From positions 1 to 64,000 of the forward strand of contig CANHOA010000015.1 of assembly GCA_947462255.1 (NCBI GenBank): a stretch of 64,000 nt of DNA, read 5' to 3'. Positions 46,846 through 56,788 of this stretch are shown here, piece by piece. Below the pieces are notes generated by a model. The model was not told the origin of the DNA, searched no databases, and was given only the letters and a program-made list of their open reading frames with translations. Each line of letters opens with the position of its first letter. Within the stretch, counting starts at the first letter, position 1. The DNA comes from Flavobacteriales bacterium (GTDB lineage: Bacteria > Bacteroidota > Bacteroidia > Flavobacteriales_D > Crocinitomicaceae). The translations under genes and the position numbers were made by a program.

Positions 46846-48165
46846 CTACAGCTTAACTATTCTTTTTGTCATCTTCTGCTCAGCTTGTTCGCTTTGTAGA
46901 AGATAACATCCTGCCGGAAAGTTAGAAAGGTCTATGATCGTTTCTGAAGAGGTAGGAATAATCTCCATTAGGCTTTGCCCAAAGCAATCAACGAGTAAAA
47001 TTCGATCGGTTTCTTTAGTATGTCGAATGATCAATTCATCGCGTGTTGGGTTTGGAAAGACTTCCATTTCGATGTTGTTATTTTCTCCCAAACCAATATT
47101 ATTGTCATTTCTGAATAATACATTATCAATATATACAACCCCAGAGGACGCAGGAGAACCAGAAATAATAAGCTGCGCGATGTGTTGGGTGCTATTCAAG
47201 GAAGTGAAATTACTCAATGGAATGTCGTAAGTGTTCCACTGTTCTAGGATAGGTACAAAGGATAATTCGTGTTCGCTGTCATCGCCGCCTGCATAGGCCA
47301 TATCAGCCCCAAAATCAACCAGTTTAATTTTTAAAGTCGTGATATTGGCAGTCCAAGCATCTATTCTGAGGTGCGTCATGGCGCTTACATTTAGAATATT
47401 CGCGCCCAATGTTTCGATGCCTACGAAATTCAAATCCGTGTATTTCTTCGTGTCATTTCCAGCGATTTGTAAATTAGTTAGGGTGCCTTGCGACCAGGGA
47501 GCTTGCCACGTGTCAACACTTACGTTTGTGTAAGGATTGCTGAACATGGAAATAACATTTGTAGCATTATAAGTGGGTGTTGGTGCTGCTACCATCGGTT
47601 CCGCTAATGGTGGACCTTGACTACTAAATTTGATGTTATCGAAATAGCAAATGCGGTCTTGATTTCGTTGTTGAAAATCTGGAAAAATAATAATTTGATC
47701 GATCCCTGTAGACGATGGAGCGCCAATGATGGCGGTGAAATCAAAGGTCAATTCTTCCCATTGATTCACGAGTGTATTACTGACCAATATTTCGCCTGTG
47801 GAGGCACCTGCAGCTGTAGCGAATTTTATCCCAACAGGGCTGATAACGGGTTTGTTGACCATTATTTTCACAATGCAATTACTCGATGTTAAGGTGAAGG
47901 TACCCAGGTTAGTTCCATGCTGCGATTCGCATCCTGCCCAAGGCATTCCATTTTGTTTAGCGGTAAATTTCGCGACCTGCGCGGAAAGATTTATCCCAGC
48001 AATTGATGGATTTGCAACGATCTCCAATGGGGGTTGATTGTCATTTTCAAATACGGTCCATGTCCAAAGTGTTCCGTATCCACCGGTTTCAAATGTTATG
48101 GGGCCATTCTGTGCAAAACAGGTATTAACAGCAATCAATACAAAAAGGAGTAGCGCTTTTTTCAT
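46846..48165 (-). CDS. T9SS-exported protein with carbohydrate-binding-like modules
   Basis: A 439-aa protein with signal peptide MKKALLLFVLIAVNTCFAQ. It has two jelly-roll-like beta modules (about 25-180 and 200-350: ITFETGGYGTLWTWTVFEND, VVYIDNVLFR) and a C-terminal type IX sorting domain (MEVFPNPTRDELIIRH at about 362, ending in QKMTKRIVKL). T9SS would place it at the cell surface or outside. The modules resemble those found on secreted glycan enzymes, but no catalytic site is seen. Confidence 0.8.
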   Translation of the reverse strand: MKKALLLFVLIAVNTCFAQNGPITFETGGYGTLWTWTVFENDNQPPLEIVANPSIAGINLSAQVAKFTAKQNGMPWAGCESQHGTNLGTFTLTSSNCIVKIMVNKPVISPVGIKFATAAGASTGEILVSNTLVNQWEELTFDFTAIIGAPSSTGIDQIIIFPDFQQRNQDRICYFDNIKFSSQGPPLAEPMVAAPTPTYNATNVISMFSNPYTNVSVDTWQAPWSQGTLTNLQIAGNDTKKYTDLNFVGIETLGANILNVSAMTHLRIDAWTANITTLKIKLVDFGADMAYAGGDDSEHELSFVPILEQWNTYDIPLSNFTSLNSTQHIAQLIISGSPASSGVVYIDNVLFRNDNNIGLGENNNIEMEVFPNPTRDELIIRHTKETDRILLVDCFGQSLMEIIPTSSETIIDLSNFPAGCYLLQSEQAEQKMTKRIVKL

Positions 48166-48270
48166 GGTAGTTGGTTTAACTTTTTGTTAAAAGTACAATA
48201 ATGTTTTGTGAATACCTGTTTTAGATTATTTCTTTTGACTGGACTTAATTATACCACAAGAATATAATAT

Positions 48271-48330
48271 ATAACCCCGCAAGGGGTTGACTATTTTTAA
48301 CGCTGGATGTAATCCAGCGAAAAAATAGGA
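48271..48330. repeat. REP-like double hairpin
   Basis: AACCCC-GCAA-GGGGTT (48273-48288) is followed by CGCTGGA-TGTAA-TCCAGCG (48301-48319), and the latter is bracketed by CTATTTTT and AAAAATAG (48291-48298, 48321-48328), which extend the stem. Two GC-rich imperfect palindromes in AT-rich intergenic DNA are the form of bacterial REP elements, which are mobilised by RAYT transposases. None is in the window. A possible weak relative is at 8790-8870. Confidence 0.55.
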
Positions 48331-48443
48331 AATGAATCCCTTTTTGGCGTGTATTTTTATATAAAATCATGACAAAAAGATTTTGTGGTAAGAAAGCGAT
48401 CAGTCAGTTATTTTCTTTACAGAAAGAAATTAAAGTAATTTAA

Positions 48444-49742
48444 TCATAGTTTCTCTAACTCACATTTATTTATGCGTACATAATGGTTGGTACCGTTGGG
48501 ATAATCTTGTGCATACCCATTCAGTAAAAGAATGTCTATGTAGTTTGAATTTATTGAACTGCCACCAGAGGCATTGCTCAAGTACATGTAGTTTCCTGAA
48601 ACAAAAGATGGCAAATTGATTTCTTTTAGACTTCCATCGAGCCCTTTCTTAATAAATAAACCATTGTACTTGATACACAGGTAATATAATGTTCCTTGGT
48701 GCTCAATCAGTCGAATCCGATTGATATCATCCATTTCTAATGGAATTGGAGTTTCGGTCGTTTGCCCGCTAGCATCAACTTCTAGTTGGAAGTAGCTCGA
48801 TTTCCATTCCTCCGAGGGATCAAGGAGTTTTTGATAAATACCAATAACTTTGTTAGAGGAACTCAGAAATAATTCGCAATTGTCGACTAATTTGCTCCGA
48901 GTCGCTGCCAAGGGATGGGTGCTTAAATCACAAATAGTTTGGTTGTTCCATGTGCCACTAAAACGGTGGAAGAATTTATTTTTATAATAAATAGCTGGTA
49001 ATCCGGGACCAACATAATCGTCTTGTACAGCCAAAACGCATGGTCCATTTGGTGTTCCTAATACGAAAGGGTAGTAGTAGGAATTACCCAAATTTTGGCC
49101 AGCCATTTCTTCGGTCCAATTTGTTGCATCGACATGTTTGTAATAGAGTTTAAGATCTTGGTACAATCCAAATGAAACATACAATATATCGTCCGCGCTG
49201 ATGGATGCTCCAATGCGTATGTTGACAGTTTCTGAGGTTCCGGGCGTATGATCAACGATTAATTCTATTGTGTGGTTAGTTATGTCACCACTTTTTGCAT
49301 TTGGAAAAGTGTAGTGTTTCAGTTTTCCAAGCGAACCATTTTCTGTGGGATCAGTTTCCGTGGGTTCAAAAACAATCAAGTGAATGGCGCCTTTTGAATC
49401 GACCAAGATATTTGCAGGTCGTGAAGTAGGAATGCCTGCACCCTTCACCCAAGGTCCATTTTCTGTTTTACAATAGAGGTAAACGGTAGAGGGATTGTTT
49501 GCGTTGGGTAAGCCGTTCGTTAAATTATCATTATCGACAACAGTCATGAAGACCTTGTTTTCAAATCGAACAATTTTTTGCTGGTTGTATCCCCACCATG
49601 TCCCATTTTGTTCGTGGAACTTACTCCCAGGAATACTTTCAATGTGTACGTTAATATTACTCGAATCGTTTTTTTTACAGCAAAAAAGTATAATCGTTAA
49701 GAACAGTAAGATGGTAAAATTATATTTACTCAAATTGGTCAT
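48444..49742 (-). CDS. Lipoprotein with beta-propeller-like repeats
   Basis: A 432-aa protein with a lipoprotein signal (LTIILFCC, lipid-modified Cys near residue 20). The mature part is beta-rich and repetitive, in the style of sialidase/BNR-like propellers (YLYCKTENGPWVKG, LYYKHVDATNWTEE, AIYYKNKFFHRFSGTWNN). No catalytic residues can be assigned. It sits behind a T9SS-exported protein on the same strand, separated by the REP-like element, so is probably transcribed separately. Confidence 0.65.
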   Translation of the reverse strand: MTNLSKYNFTILLFLTIILFCCKKNDSSNINVHIESIPGSKFHEQNGTWWGYNQQKIVRFENKVFMTVVDNDNLTNGLPNANNPSTVYLYCKTENGPWVKGAGIPTSRPANILVDSKGAIHLIVFEPTETDPTENGSLGKLKHYTFPNAKSGDITNHTIELIVDHTPGTSETVNIRIGASISADDILYVSFGLYQDLKLYYKHVDATNWTEEMAGQNLGNSYYYPFVLGTPNGPCVLAVQDDYVGPGLPAIYYKNKFFHRFSGTWNNQTICDLSTHPLAATRSKLVDNCELFLSSSNKVIGIYQKLLDPSEEWKSSYFQLEVDASGQTTETPIPLEMDDINRIRLIEHQGTLYYLCIKYNGLFIKKGLDGSLKEINLPSFVSGNYMYLSNASGGSSINSNYIDILLLNGYAQDYPNGTNHYVRINKCELEKL

Positions 49743-49795
49743 AAAAAAGACTTAGATTTATGCCAAATTAACTATTAATACTTCAAATTCAGATT

Positions 49796-50470
49796 ATGTC
49801 TATAAAAAAAATAATTTTCATTTGTTTTCTTGTGAACTCCCTTTGTGTTAATTCACAAGTGCTTAGAGGAGATATTCTAGTTGATCCTTACATAGGTATA
49901 CCAAATTATCCAAACTTCGGAGTAACTCAACTATTTTCAATGAACACCCAGGGATCTGATAGTTATAAACTTGTTGGTGGGTTTTTTTCGTACGGTTTCC
50001 GTTTAGAGTACATGCTTACTGACAAATTAGGGTTGGGTACAGATTTTAATTATGTAAAGTCGGGTTATACTTCGGATTATATCGGTTATCAATACGATGA
50101 ATTTAATAATCAATTATTTGACACCAATGGTATGGCGCTGCTAATGCCTTATAGTGAGAAGTATACGGCCGAAAGATACCGCGCAATGGGCAGGTTGAAT
50201 TATTATTTCTTAACTAATGAGAAAGTAAATTTTTATGGCGGTTTGGGTCTTGGTTATTATGGTATTAATCGATCGTTCACTACTACTCCATATGATCCTT
50301 CAAGTGCAAATTTTTTGAATTCTGTTGATGAGGTTTTATTCCCTTTTCCTTTCAGTTTTCGTTTGGCCTTAGGCGCTAAATTTTATTTTAATCGAAATTT
50401 TGGAGGTCACGTTGAACTAGGAAGTTTCGGAGGTGGTTCAATCCAATTTGGCGTTTCGGCTAAATTATAA
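49796..50470 (+). CDS. Outer-membrane beta-barrel protein
   Basis: A 224-aa protein with a signal peptide (MSIKKIIFICFLVNSLCVNS). The mature part has amphipathic strands with aromatic ends (GLGTDFNYVKSGYTSDYIGYQYD, VNFYGGLGLGYYGIN, FGGHVELGSFGGGSIQFGVSAKL), with a final hydrophobic residue, as in OmpA-like/OMP_b-brl barrels of eight strands. A role as adhesin or structural barrel cannot be told apart. A strong terminator follows it. Confidence 0.75.
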   Translation: MSIKKIIFICFLVNSLCVNSQVLRGDILVDPYIGIPNYPNFGVTQLFSMNTQGSDSYKLVGGFFSYGFRLEYMLTDKLGLGTDFNYVKSGYTSDYIGYQYDEFNNQLFDTNGMALLMPYSEKYTAERYRAMGRLNYYFLTNEKVNFYGGLGLGYYGINRSFTTTPYDPSSANFLNSVDEVLFPFPFSFRLALGAKFYFNRNFGGHVELGSFGGGSIQFGVSAKL

Positions 50471-50484
50471 CTAATGAATTAAAT

Positions 50485-50518
50485 AAAAAGCCATCCGTCG
50501 CTTGACGGATGGCTTTTT
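50485..50518 (+). terminator. Strong terminator between the barrel gene and acnA
   Basis: A 15-bp perfect stem (AAAAAGCCATCCGTC / GACGGATGGCTTTTT) with GCTT loop is followed by T. The left arm's A-run makes it usable from both sides for the two converging genes. Confidence 0.85.
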
Positions 50519-50540
50519 TTATGCGCTATAGCCTAGGATC

Positions 50541-52805
50541 TTAGTTCTCCATTAACTTAATTAAATTCAAGGCCGATCCTGCCTTGAACCAATCAATTTG
50601 AGCGCTATTGTAGGTGTGATTCAATAAAATAGTATCTGTTTTACCATTTGAATGCACAATTTCTAATGTCAATGCTTTGCCAGGATGGAATGATTTCAAA
50701 TCAATAAAGTTGAATGTGTCATCTTCTTGTATTTTATCATAATCTGCCTCATTTTGAAAAGTAAGGCCTAACATTCCTTGTTTTTTGAGATTAGTTTCGT
50801 GAATACGTGCAAAGGATTTTACGATTACTGCAGCTACGCCTAAATGTCTTGGCTCCATTGCCGCATGTTCTCGCGAGGAACCCTCCCCGTAATTATGGTC
50901 TCCAACAACAATTGTTGGAATTCCAGCTGCTTTGTAGGCTCGTTGAACTGCAGGGACTTCTCCGTAATTTAAGCTTAGTGAATTTTTTACTGAATTTGCT
51001 TTGCCATTAAATGCGTTTTCAGCACCAATCAATAAATTATTGGAGATGTTATCCAAATGTCCACGGTATTTTAACCAAGGTCCAGCCATTGAAATATGGT
51101 CGGTAGTACATTTTCCTTTTGCTTTGATAAGCAGCTTCGCCCCAGTGATGTTTTCACCGTTCCACATTGGAAAATTATCTAATAATTGCAATCTAGAGGA
51201 ATCAGGGGCAACAGCAACTTGAACGCTTTCGCCGTCTTCAGCGGGCGCTTGATAACCATTATCCTCTACTGAAAAGCCTAATAGAGGAAGTTCATCGCCG
51301 TGAGGTGCTGAAAACTTAAAGGCTTCTCCTTTTGCATTAATCAAAGAATCAGTTAATGGATTAAAACCAAGGTCGCCAGCAATTGCTATTGCAGCTACAA
51401 TTTCTGGAGAAGCAACAAAAGCATGCGTATTTGGATTTCCATCCGCGCGTTTAGAGAAATTACGATTAAACGAGTGGATGATGGTATTCTTTTCTTGCTT
51501 TTCTGAACCTTCACGCGCCCATTGTCCAATACAAGGACCGCAAGCATTGGTAAATATCTTCGTTCCCATTTTTTCAAAATCTTCTAATATTCCATCGCGC
51601 TCTGCCGTAAAGCGAACTTGTTCAGACCCCGGATTGATACCAAATTCAGCTTTTGGCAAAAGGCCATTAGCAACAGCTTGTTTTACAATGGATGATGCTC
51701 TAGCTAAATCTTCATACGATGAATTGGTACATGAACCAATTAATCCCCATTCTACTTTAGTTGGCCACTCATTTTTTTTCGCTTGCTCCTTCATTTTTGA
51801 TATGGGAGTGCCATTATCAGGTGTAAACGGACCATTGATGTGCGGCTCTAATTCACTTAAATTAATTTCAATAAGTTGATCAAAATAGGTTTTTGGATCT
51901 TCATAAACTTCAGGATCACCTGTTAAATGTTCAGCGATAAGATCCGCTGCACTCACCACCTCTGCTCTTCCTGTCGCATTCAAATACCGTCGCATAGATT
52001 CATCATAACCAAAGGTCGAAGTGGTTGCACCGATCTCTGCACCCATGTTACAAATGGTACCTTTTCCGGTACAAGATAAAGCAATTGCTCCTTCTCCAAA
52101 ATATTCTACTACAGCTCCAGTTCCTCCTTTCACGGTTAAAATATCCGCTACCTTTAGAATGACATCTTTTGCAGAGGTCCAACCATTGAGTTTTCCTGTT
52201 AATTTAACACCTATTAATTTAGGGAACTTTAATTCCCATGCCATGGCTGCCATTACGTCTACTGCATCGGCTCCACCAACGCCAATAGCAATCATGCCTA
52301 AGCCTCCAGCGTTTACTGTATGAGAATCTGTTCCGATCATCATTCCACCCGGAAATGCATAATTTTCCAACACTACTTGATGAATAATTCCTGCGCCTGG
52401 CTTCCAGAAACCAATGCCATATTTATTTGAAATAGAGGATAAAAAATTAAAAACTTCGTTGTTTTGGTTGAGTGATTCTTGTAAGTCTTTACTTGCGCCA
52501 ACTTTGGCTTGGATGAGGTGATCTGCATGAACGGTAGAGGGAACAGCTACTTTCTTTTTTCCTGCTTGCATAAATTGCAGCAAGGCCATTTGAGCAGTTG
52601 CATCTTGCATAGCAACACGATCTGGCGCAAAATCCACGTATGATTCCCCTCGAGAATATACTTGGCTTGCATTACCTTCCCAAAGATGCGTGTAAAGAAT
52701 TTTTTCAGTCAATGTTAAAGGGCGCCCAACTAATTTTCGTGCAGCTTCTATTCGCTCAGGATATAAGGAATAAATCCTTTTTATCATTTCAATATCAAAA
52801 ACCAT
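50541..52805 (-). CDS. Aconitate hydratase
   Basis: A 754-aa aconitase of the mitochondrial/AcnA-like branch. The 4Fe-4S cysteines are in [10 protein letters not shown] (near residue 357) and [10 protein letters not shown] (near 420). It isomerises citrate to isocitrate in the TCA cycle. No other TCA gene is next to it. The gap before the next gene is 165 bases, AT-rich. Confidence 0.96.
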   Translation of the reverse strand: MVFDIEMIKRIYSLYPERIEAARKLVGRPLTLTEKILYTHLWEGNASQVYSRGESYVDFAPDRVAMQDATAQMALLQFMQAGKKKVAVPSTVHADHLIQAKVGASKDLQESLNQNNEVFNFLSSISNKYGIGFWKPGAGIIHQVVLENYAFPGGMMIGTDSHTVNAGGLGMIAIGVGGADAVDVMAAMAWELKFPKLIGVKLTGKLNGWTSAKDVILKVADILTVKGGTGAVVEYFGEGAIALSCTGKGTICNMGAEIGATTSTFGYDESMRRYLNATGRAEVVSAADLIAEHLTGDPEVYEDPKTYFDQLIEINLSELEPHINGPFTPDNGTPISKMKEQAKKNEWPTKVEWGLIGSCTNSSYEDLARASSIVKQAVANGLLPKAEFGINPGSEQVRFTAERDGILEDFEKMGTKIFTNACGPCIGQWAREGSEKQEKNTIIHSFNRNFSKRADGNPNTHAFVASPEIVAAIAIAGDLGFNPLTDSLINAKGEAFKFSAPHGDELPLLGFSVEDNGYQAPAEDGESVQVAVAPDSSRLQLLDNFPMWNGENITGAKLLIKAKGKCTTDHISMAGPWLKYRGHLDNISNNLLIGAENAFNGKANSVKNSLSLNYGEVPAVQRAYKAAGIPTIVVGDHNYGEGSSREHAAMEPRHLGVAAVIVKSFARIHETNLKKQGMLGLTFQNEADYDKIQEDDTFNFIDLKSFHPGKALTLEIVHSNGKTDTILLNHTYNSAQIDWFKAGSALNLIKLMEN

Positions 52806-52955
52806 ATTTTTTCACTTAATAATTTCAGTAAAAGTAAGAATTTTTGTTCGTTGGGAAGCTTGATTATACCGATATTTTTTCTAAAATTTCTACTGAACTT
52901 GGTTTCTAATTTATAGAAGAGCTTAGTTAAATTAGTATTATTACTATTCAACTAT

Positions 52956-52963
52956 TACCTTTG
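52956..52963 (+). promoter_or_regulatory. -7 box directly before a GTG start
   Basis: TACCTTTG matches TAnnTTTG exactly and ends 7 bases before the GTG of the CoA-transferase gene. No good -33 TTTG is seen at the right distance. It implies a leaderless or nearly leaderless mRNA. Confidence 0.4.
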
Positions 52964-52970
52964 ATTTAAG

Positions 52971-54026
52971 GTGTTAGAAAAACTTAAAATTATTGATCTT
53001 TCAACAGTATTGGCAGGGCCATCAGTGGCTACATTTTTTGCTGAGTTAGGAAGTCAAGTCATAAAAATTGAAAATAAAAACAATCCCGACGTCACGCGGT
53101 CATGGTTTTTACAAGGGGAAGAAAAACAAGACGTTTCGGCTTATTTTTCGAGTATAAATTATAAAAAAGAATACCGGTCCCTCGATTTATTAAACCCAAT
53201 TGATTATAATTTTTTCCTAGAGGAAATATCCAACACGGATATTCTTATCAGCAACTTTAAACAGGGAGACGAAGAAAAATTAAATGTGAGCGATCAGGTT
53301 CTTCGCGTGATTAATCCTAGCTTAATTATTGGAAAAATACAGGGTTTTAGCGATGAAAGTGACCGAGTTGCTTATGATTTGATTCTACAAGCAGAAACAG
53401 GGTTTATGTCAATAAATGGCACACAGGAAAGCGGGCCTCTGAAAATGCCGGTTGCGCTAATTGATGTCTTGGCTGCACATCATCTAAAAGAAGGGTTGTT
53501 GCTTGCGCTAATGGATCGAACGAAAAATGGTACTGCAAAAACGGTGGAGGTTTCGCTGTATGACGCGGCGGTTTGTAGTTTAATGAATCAAGCATCAAAT
53601 TATTTAATGTCTGGTAAAATTCCAGAAAGAATGGGGAGTTTGCATCCCAACATTGCCCCATACGGCGAGTTATTTGAAACTCAGGATGGTCAACTCATTA
53701 CTTTTGCAATTGGAAGCAACCTTCATTTTTCGAAATTATGTCGTTTTCTTGAGTTGGATCTTGTATTAAATGATATTCGGTTTATGGATAATCAACAGCG
53801 GGTTATTCATCGGAGGGAACTTGAGAAATTACTCGATGAAAAAGTCTCTCAGCGAACGAGTGAGCAAATTAGTACTGCAATGAGAGCAGAAAAAGTACCT
53901 TATGGAATTGTTAAAAATATCGATGAGGTACTAGCTAGTGCCGCCTCTAAAAAAATGATAAAGACAGAAAATATAAATGCTAAAGCGACCAAACGCATGT
54001 CTCAAATTGCTTTCAAATGGAAATAA
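52971..54026 (+). CDS. Family III CoA-transferase (CaiB/BaiF)
   Basis: A 351-aa CoA-transferase: LKIIDLSTVLAGPSVATFFAELG at the start (in part), YKKEYRSLDL, and VALIDVLAAHHLKEGLLLAL with the Asp expected to carry the CoA thioester. It moves CoA between organic acids; the substrate is unknown. It starts with GTG, 8 bases after a -7-like box. It overlaps the acetyltransferase gene by 10 bases. Confidence 0.88.
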   Translation: MLEKLKIIDLSTVLAGPSVATFFAELGSQVIKIENKNNPDVTRSWFLQGEEKQDVSAYFSSINYKKEYRSLDLLNPIDYNFFLEEISNTDILISNFKQGDEEKLNVSDQVLRVINPSLIIGKIQGFSDESDRVAYDLILQAETGFMSINGTQESGPLKMPVALIDVLAAHHLKEGLLLALMDRTKNGTAKTVEVSLYDAAVCSLMNQASNYLMSGKIPERMGSLHPNIAPYGELFETQDGQLITFAIGSNLHFSKLCRFLELDLVLNDIRFMDNQQRVIHRRELEKLLDEKVSQRTSEQISTAMRAEKVPYGIVKNIDEVLASAASKKMIKTENINAKATKRMSQIAFKWK

Positions 54027-54457
54027 GATCCCCGCAAACGCCCTTAGAATGGGAATTATATTATGATTTACGGTATCGGGTTTTACGCCAACCTTGGAAT
54101 CAATTAAAAGGGAGTGAACGGGATGAGTACGAGGAGGAGGCAGCGCATTTTGCCGTTTTTCAAGATCTCATAATTATCGCTGTTGGCAGGCTGGATGTTC
54201 TTAATGATTCTGTCGGTAAAGTGAGGTATATGGCGGTGGAGGAAACATTTCAAGGAAAGAATATTGGAAAAGCATTAATGGAATTTATTTTGACGCGTTG
54301 TGAGCAGGAGAATCTTCATACCATCATTTTACATGCTAGAGAAATCGCAGTGCCTTTTTATGAACGCTTAGGATTTAGGATAGTAGAGAAATCGCATTTA
54401 TTGTTTGGAGAAATCCAACATTATTTAATGGAAAAAAAGAAGGCTAGTGAAAACTAG
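54017..54457 (+). CDS. GNAT family acetyltransferase
   Basis: A 146-aa GCN5-type acetyltransferase with the acetyl-CoA loop QGKNIGKALMEF near residue 79-90 and PFYERLGFR near 118. The substrate is unknown. It overlaps the CoA-transferase gene by 10 bases. Its stop codon (54455-54457) lies inside the stem of a terminator hairpin. Confidence 0.85.
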   Translation: MEIRSPQTPLEWELYYDLRYRVLRQPWNQLKGSERDEYEEEAAHFAVFQDLIIIAVGRLDVLNDSVGKVRYMAVEETFQGKNIGKALMEFILTRCEQENLHTIILHAREIAVPFYERLGFRIVEKSHLLFGEIQHYLMEKKKASEN

Positions 54458-54468
54458 CCTTCTTTTTT
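54433..54468 (+). terminator. Bidirectional terminator overlapping the acetyltransferase stop
   Basis: A 16-bp stem with the loop GAAA (54449-54452); the core is AAGAAGGCTAGT / ACTAGCCTTCTT, with an A-run on the left and a T-run on the right. The stop codon of the upstream gene sits in the right arm. It also suits the converging subtilase gene. Confidence 0.8.
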
Positions 54469-54487
54469 AAATACAGTTAGGAATTTA

Positions 54488-56629
54488 TTACAAAACGATC
54501 AGTTTTCTAGAACCAATTTTCTCGTTTAATTGGTAAAGAGAAACAAAATAAATACCTGACGATAAATTTTGAACTTTATAGTTGTTTTCATTGACAACAG
54601 TATTTTTACTCATTATTTTCCCATTTGAATCCGTGATAATTAATTCATCAACATCATTGTTACTCCATTCAATGGTTGCATCATTGTTAGTTGGGTTAGG
54701 GTAGATCATCCATTCGTTGTTTTCTTGATCAATTAATGCATTCGTGCTTTCAACCATTACCTCAGCGTTCACTATAGTTTGACAACCATTCGCATCGGTA
54801 ACTGTTACTGAATAGTTTCCAGCCGCTAGGTTTGACAAATCTTCGCTTGTTTCGTTGGTGTTCCATAGGTACGTATAAGCTGGTGTTCCCCCGCTTACAC
54901 TTAGGTCAATCGCACCGTTATTACTACTATTTGCTGTGCTAGTTATTACTGATGCGTTCAGTTGGCTTGGTGTAGTGATAGTATAGCTTGACGATGTTTT
55001 ACAGCCATTACCATCGGTTAAGACAAAGCGATAGGTGCCAGGAGATAGGTTACTAATGTCTTCCGTAGTAGCGCCATTATCCCAAGCATAAGAAAAATTT
55101 GGTGTGCCTAGCAATACAGTAACATCTATGGATCCATTGTTTGAACCAAAACAAGATATATTCACTTGATTTGCAGTAAACAGGGCAGCAGGGCTAGTTG
55201 TCACATCAATTGCTGTATCTAAAATGCATCCATGTGCATCTGAAATTTGAATATTGTAAGTGCCAGCTGGCAAGCTATCTTGAAACAATCCTGTGCCGTT
55301 GTTTGACCACTGAACGGTGTAGGGTGCTTGTCCACCAGTTGGGTTAATTAATATGCTTGATGAGTTTGCAACACAACTTCCTGTAATTTCAGCATTCGTT
55401 TGAATAGGCATTGATACAAAGGTGCTTGCCATTAAAACAGCCGCAGCAGCATTCACTCTTCCTGCTCCAATTTTTCCAGCATAATTTGGATTTAAATTAT
55501 CAATATTAGTTGCGCTATTTTTTAATATATATTCTATATCAAGATTATTGAGGCAAGGGTTAACATCAAGCATTAAAGCAACTATCCCGCTTACAAGTGG
55601 TGTAGCAAAAGAAGTTCCTGAACTAGTTAAATACCATCCTGGATCTGGAGAAATTGCAACATTGTATCCAGGAGCGCTCATGTCTACCGTTACATTGTGT
55701 TGGTGAGTACTCAAGGGATCTCCTGCAATTTGTTCGTGACTATCATTGTATCCAATGCTTGTTACAGAGAAAACATTATTGTGGGCAGATGGATAAACCA
55801 ATTGATCCGCTGATCCGCATGTTGTTCCATTTCCGGCAGCAGCAAGTATAAAACTTCCGTTGTTGTAGGCTTCATCGACTACATCTTGAGCGTATTGGTT
55901 ATAAAAACAACCCGATGTCCAACTTAAATTAATAATGTCTATACCAGCATAGCTTGCAGCTAGGATTTCATTATACGACATTTGATAAAGCGCTAAGGAG
56001 CTATTAAAACCAATGGAGCTTTTGCCAATATTGTTATCGGTATTCCCTGCGGCAACAATGGCCACTGAGGTTCCGTGTGTTGGGGTTGACACATTGCTAG
56101 CATCATAATAAACTGCTTTACCAACTAATTCTTCATGGTTAATATTAAAATTTTGGTCAGAAATCCCAATAACGATATTGCTATTTCCATGCGTTATATC
56201 CCAAGCACCGCTTGCATTGACTAGATCTAAGGCATAATCAGTTGCAAATTCAACGTTATAATCGTTGGTGGTATAAAGTGCTTCATATTTCGGTGCAACT
56301 ACGATACCCTGGGCTAGGCTTGTAGCTTTTGTAAAGGCATCAACTAATTGCTGTTCGCTACAGTTGCAGCTAATTTCATACACTTTTTGTAATTTGTCTT
56401 GTTTCGAAGCTGGAAGCGCTTTAATTACATTCGTAATTGATAAGGAAGAAATTAGCGCATTAAATTCGGTACTGCTTGAATAAAGCTGACCGTCTGAATT
56501 TAAACTCGGAACAATAGACTCATTTGGAAGTGTTGCCCAAATTTTTGAGTCGTTTTGAGCATGATACGAAAAAGATAAGATTCCAATAACAATCGCTAAG
56601 AAATTTTTAAGAGAGTTCGATTTTTTCAT
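54488..56629 (-). CDS. T9SS-exported subtilisin-like peptidase with SprB repeats
   Basis: A 713-aa secreted protein; the ATG at 56629 gives a signal peptide. It has an S8 peptidase domain with the triad Asp about 157 (GISDQNF), His about 184 (TPTHGTSVA) and Ser about 339 (SSGTSFATP). Then come three SprB-type repeats (about 415-630; each ends in TD/SD-(A/G)-(H/N)-GC) and a type A T9SS sorting domain (MIYPNPTNND, ending in RKLIVL). SprB repeats are adhesin modules of gliding bacteria. The combination suggests a surface peptidase held out on an adhesive stalk. Confidence 0.93.
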   Translation of the reverse strand: MKKSNSLKNFLAIVIGILSFSYHAQNDSKIWATLPNESIVPSLNSDGQLYSSSTEFNALISSLSITNVIKALPASKQDKLQKVYEISCNCSEQQLVDAFTKATSLAQGIVVAPKYEALYTTNDYNVEFATDYALDLVNASGAWDITHGNSNIVIGISDQNFNINHEELVGKAVYYDASNVSTPTHGTSVAIVAAGNTDNNIGKSSIGFNSSLALYQMSYNEILAASYAGIDIINLSWTSGCFYNQYAQDVVDEAYNNGSFILAAAGNGTTCGSADQLVYPSAHNNVFSVTSIGYNDSHEQIAGDPLSTHQHNVTVDMSAPGYNVAISPDPGWYLTSSGTSFATPLVSGIVALMLDVNPCLNNLDIEYILKNSATNIDNLNPNYAGKIGAGRVNAAAAVLMASTFVSMPIQTNAEITGSCVANSSSILINPTGGQAPYTVQWSNNGTGLFQDSLPAGTYNIQISDAHGCILDTAIDVTTSPAALFTANQVNISCFGSNNGSIDVTVLLGTPNFSYAWDNGATTEDISNLSPGTYRFVLTDGNGCKTSSSYTITTPSQLNASVITSTANSSNNGAIDLSVSGGTPAYTYLWNTNETSEDLSNLAAGNYSVTVTDANGCQTIVNAEVMVESTNALIDQENNEWMIYPNPTNNDATIEWSNNDVDELIITDSNGKIMSKNTVVNENNYKVQNLSSGIYFVSLYQLNEKIGSRKLIVL

Positions 56630-56788
56630 GGTGCTAGTTTTTTGTTTGTTGTTTATGATACAAATCAAGTTAATTTAAACAATTCCCAAGAAGCTATTTG
56701 AAAGGTGATGAGTCAAAATACACTTACTTACTAAGTAAGGCATACGTAGTTTTAATAAATGTCTAAGTAATTATACGTAGTTATGCCA

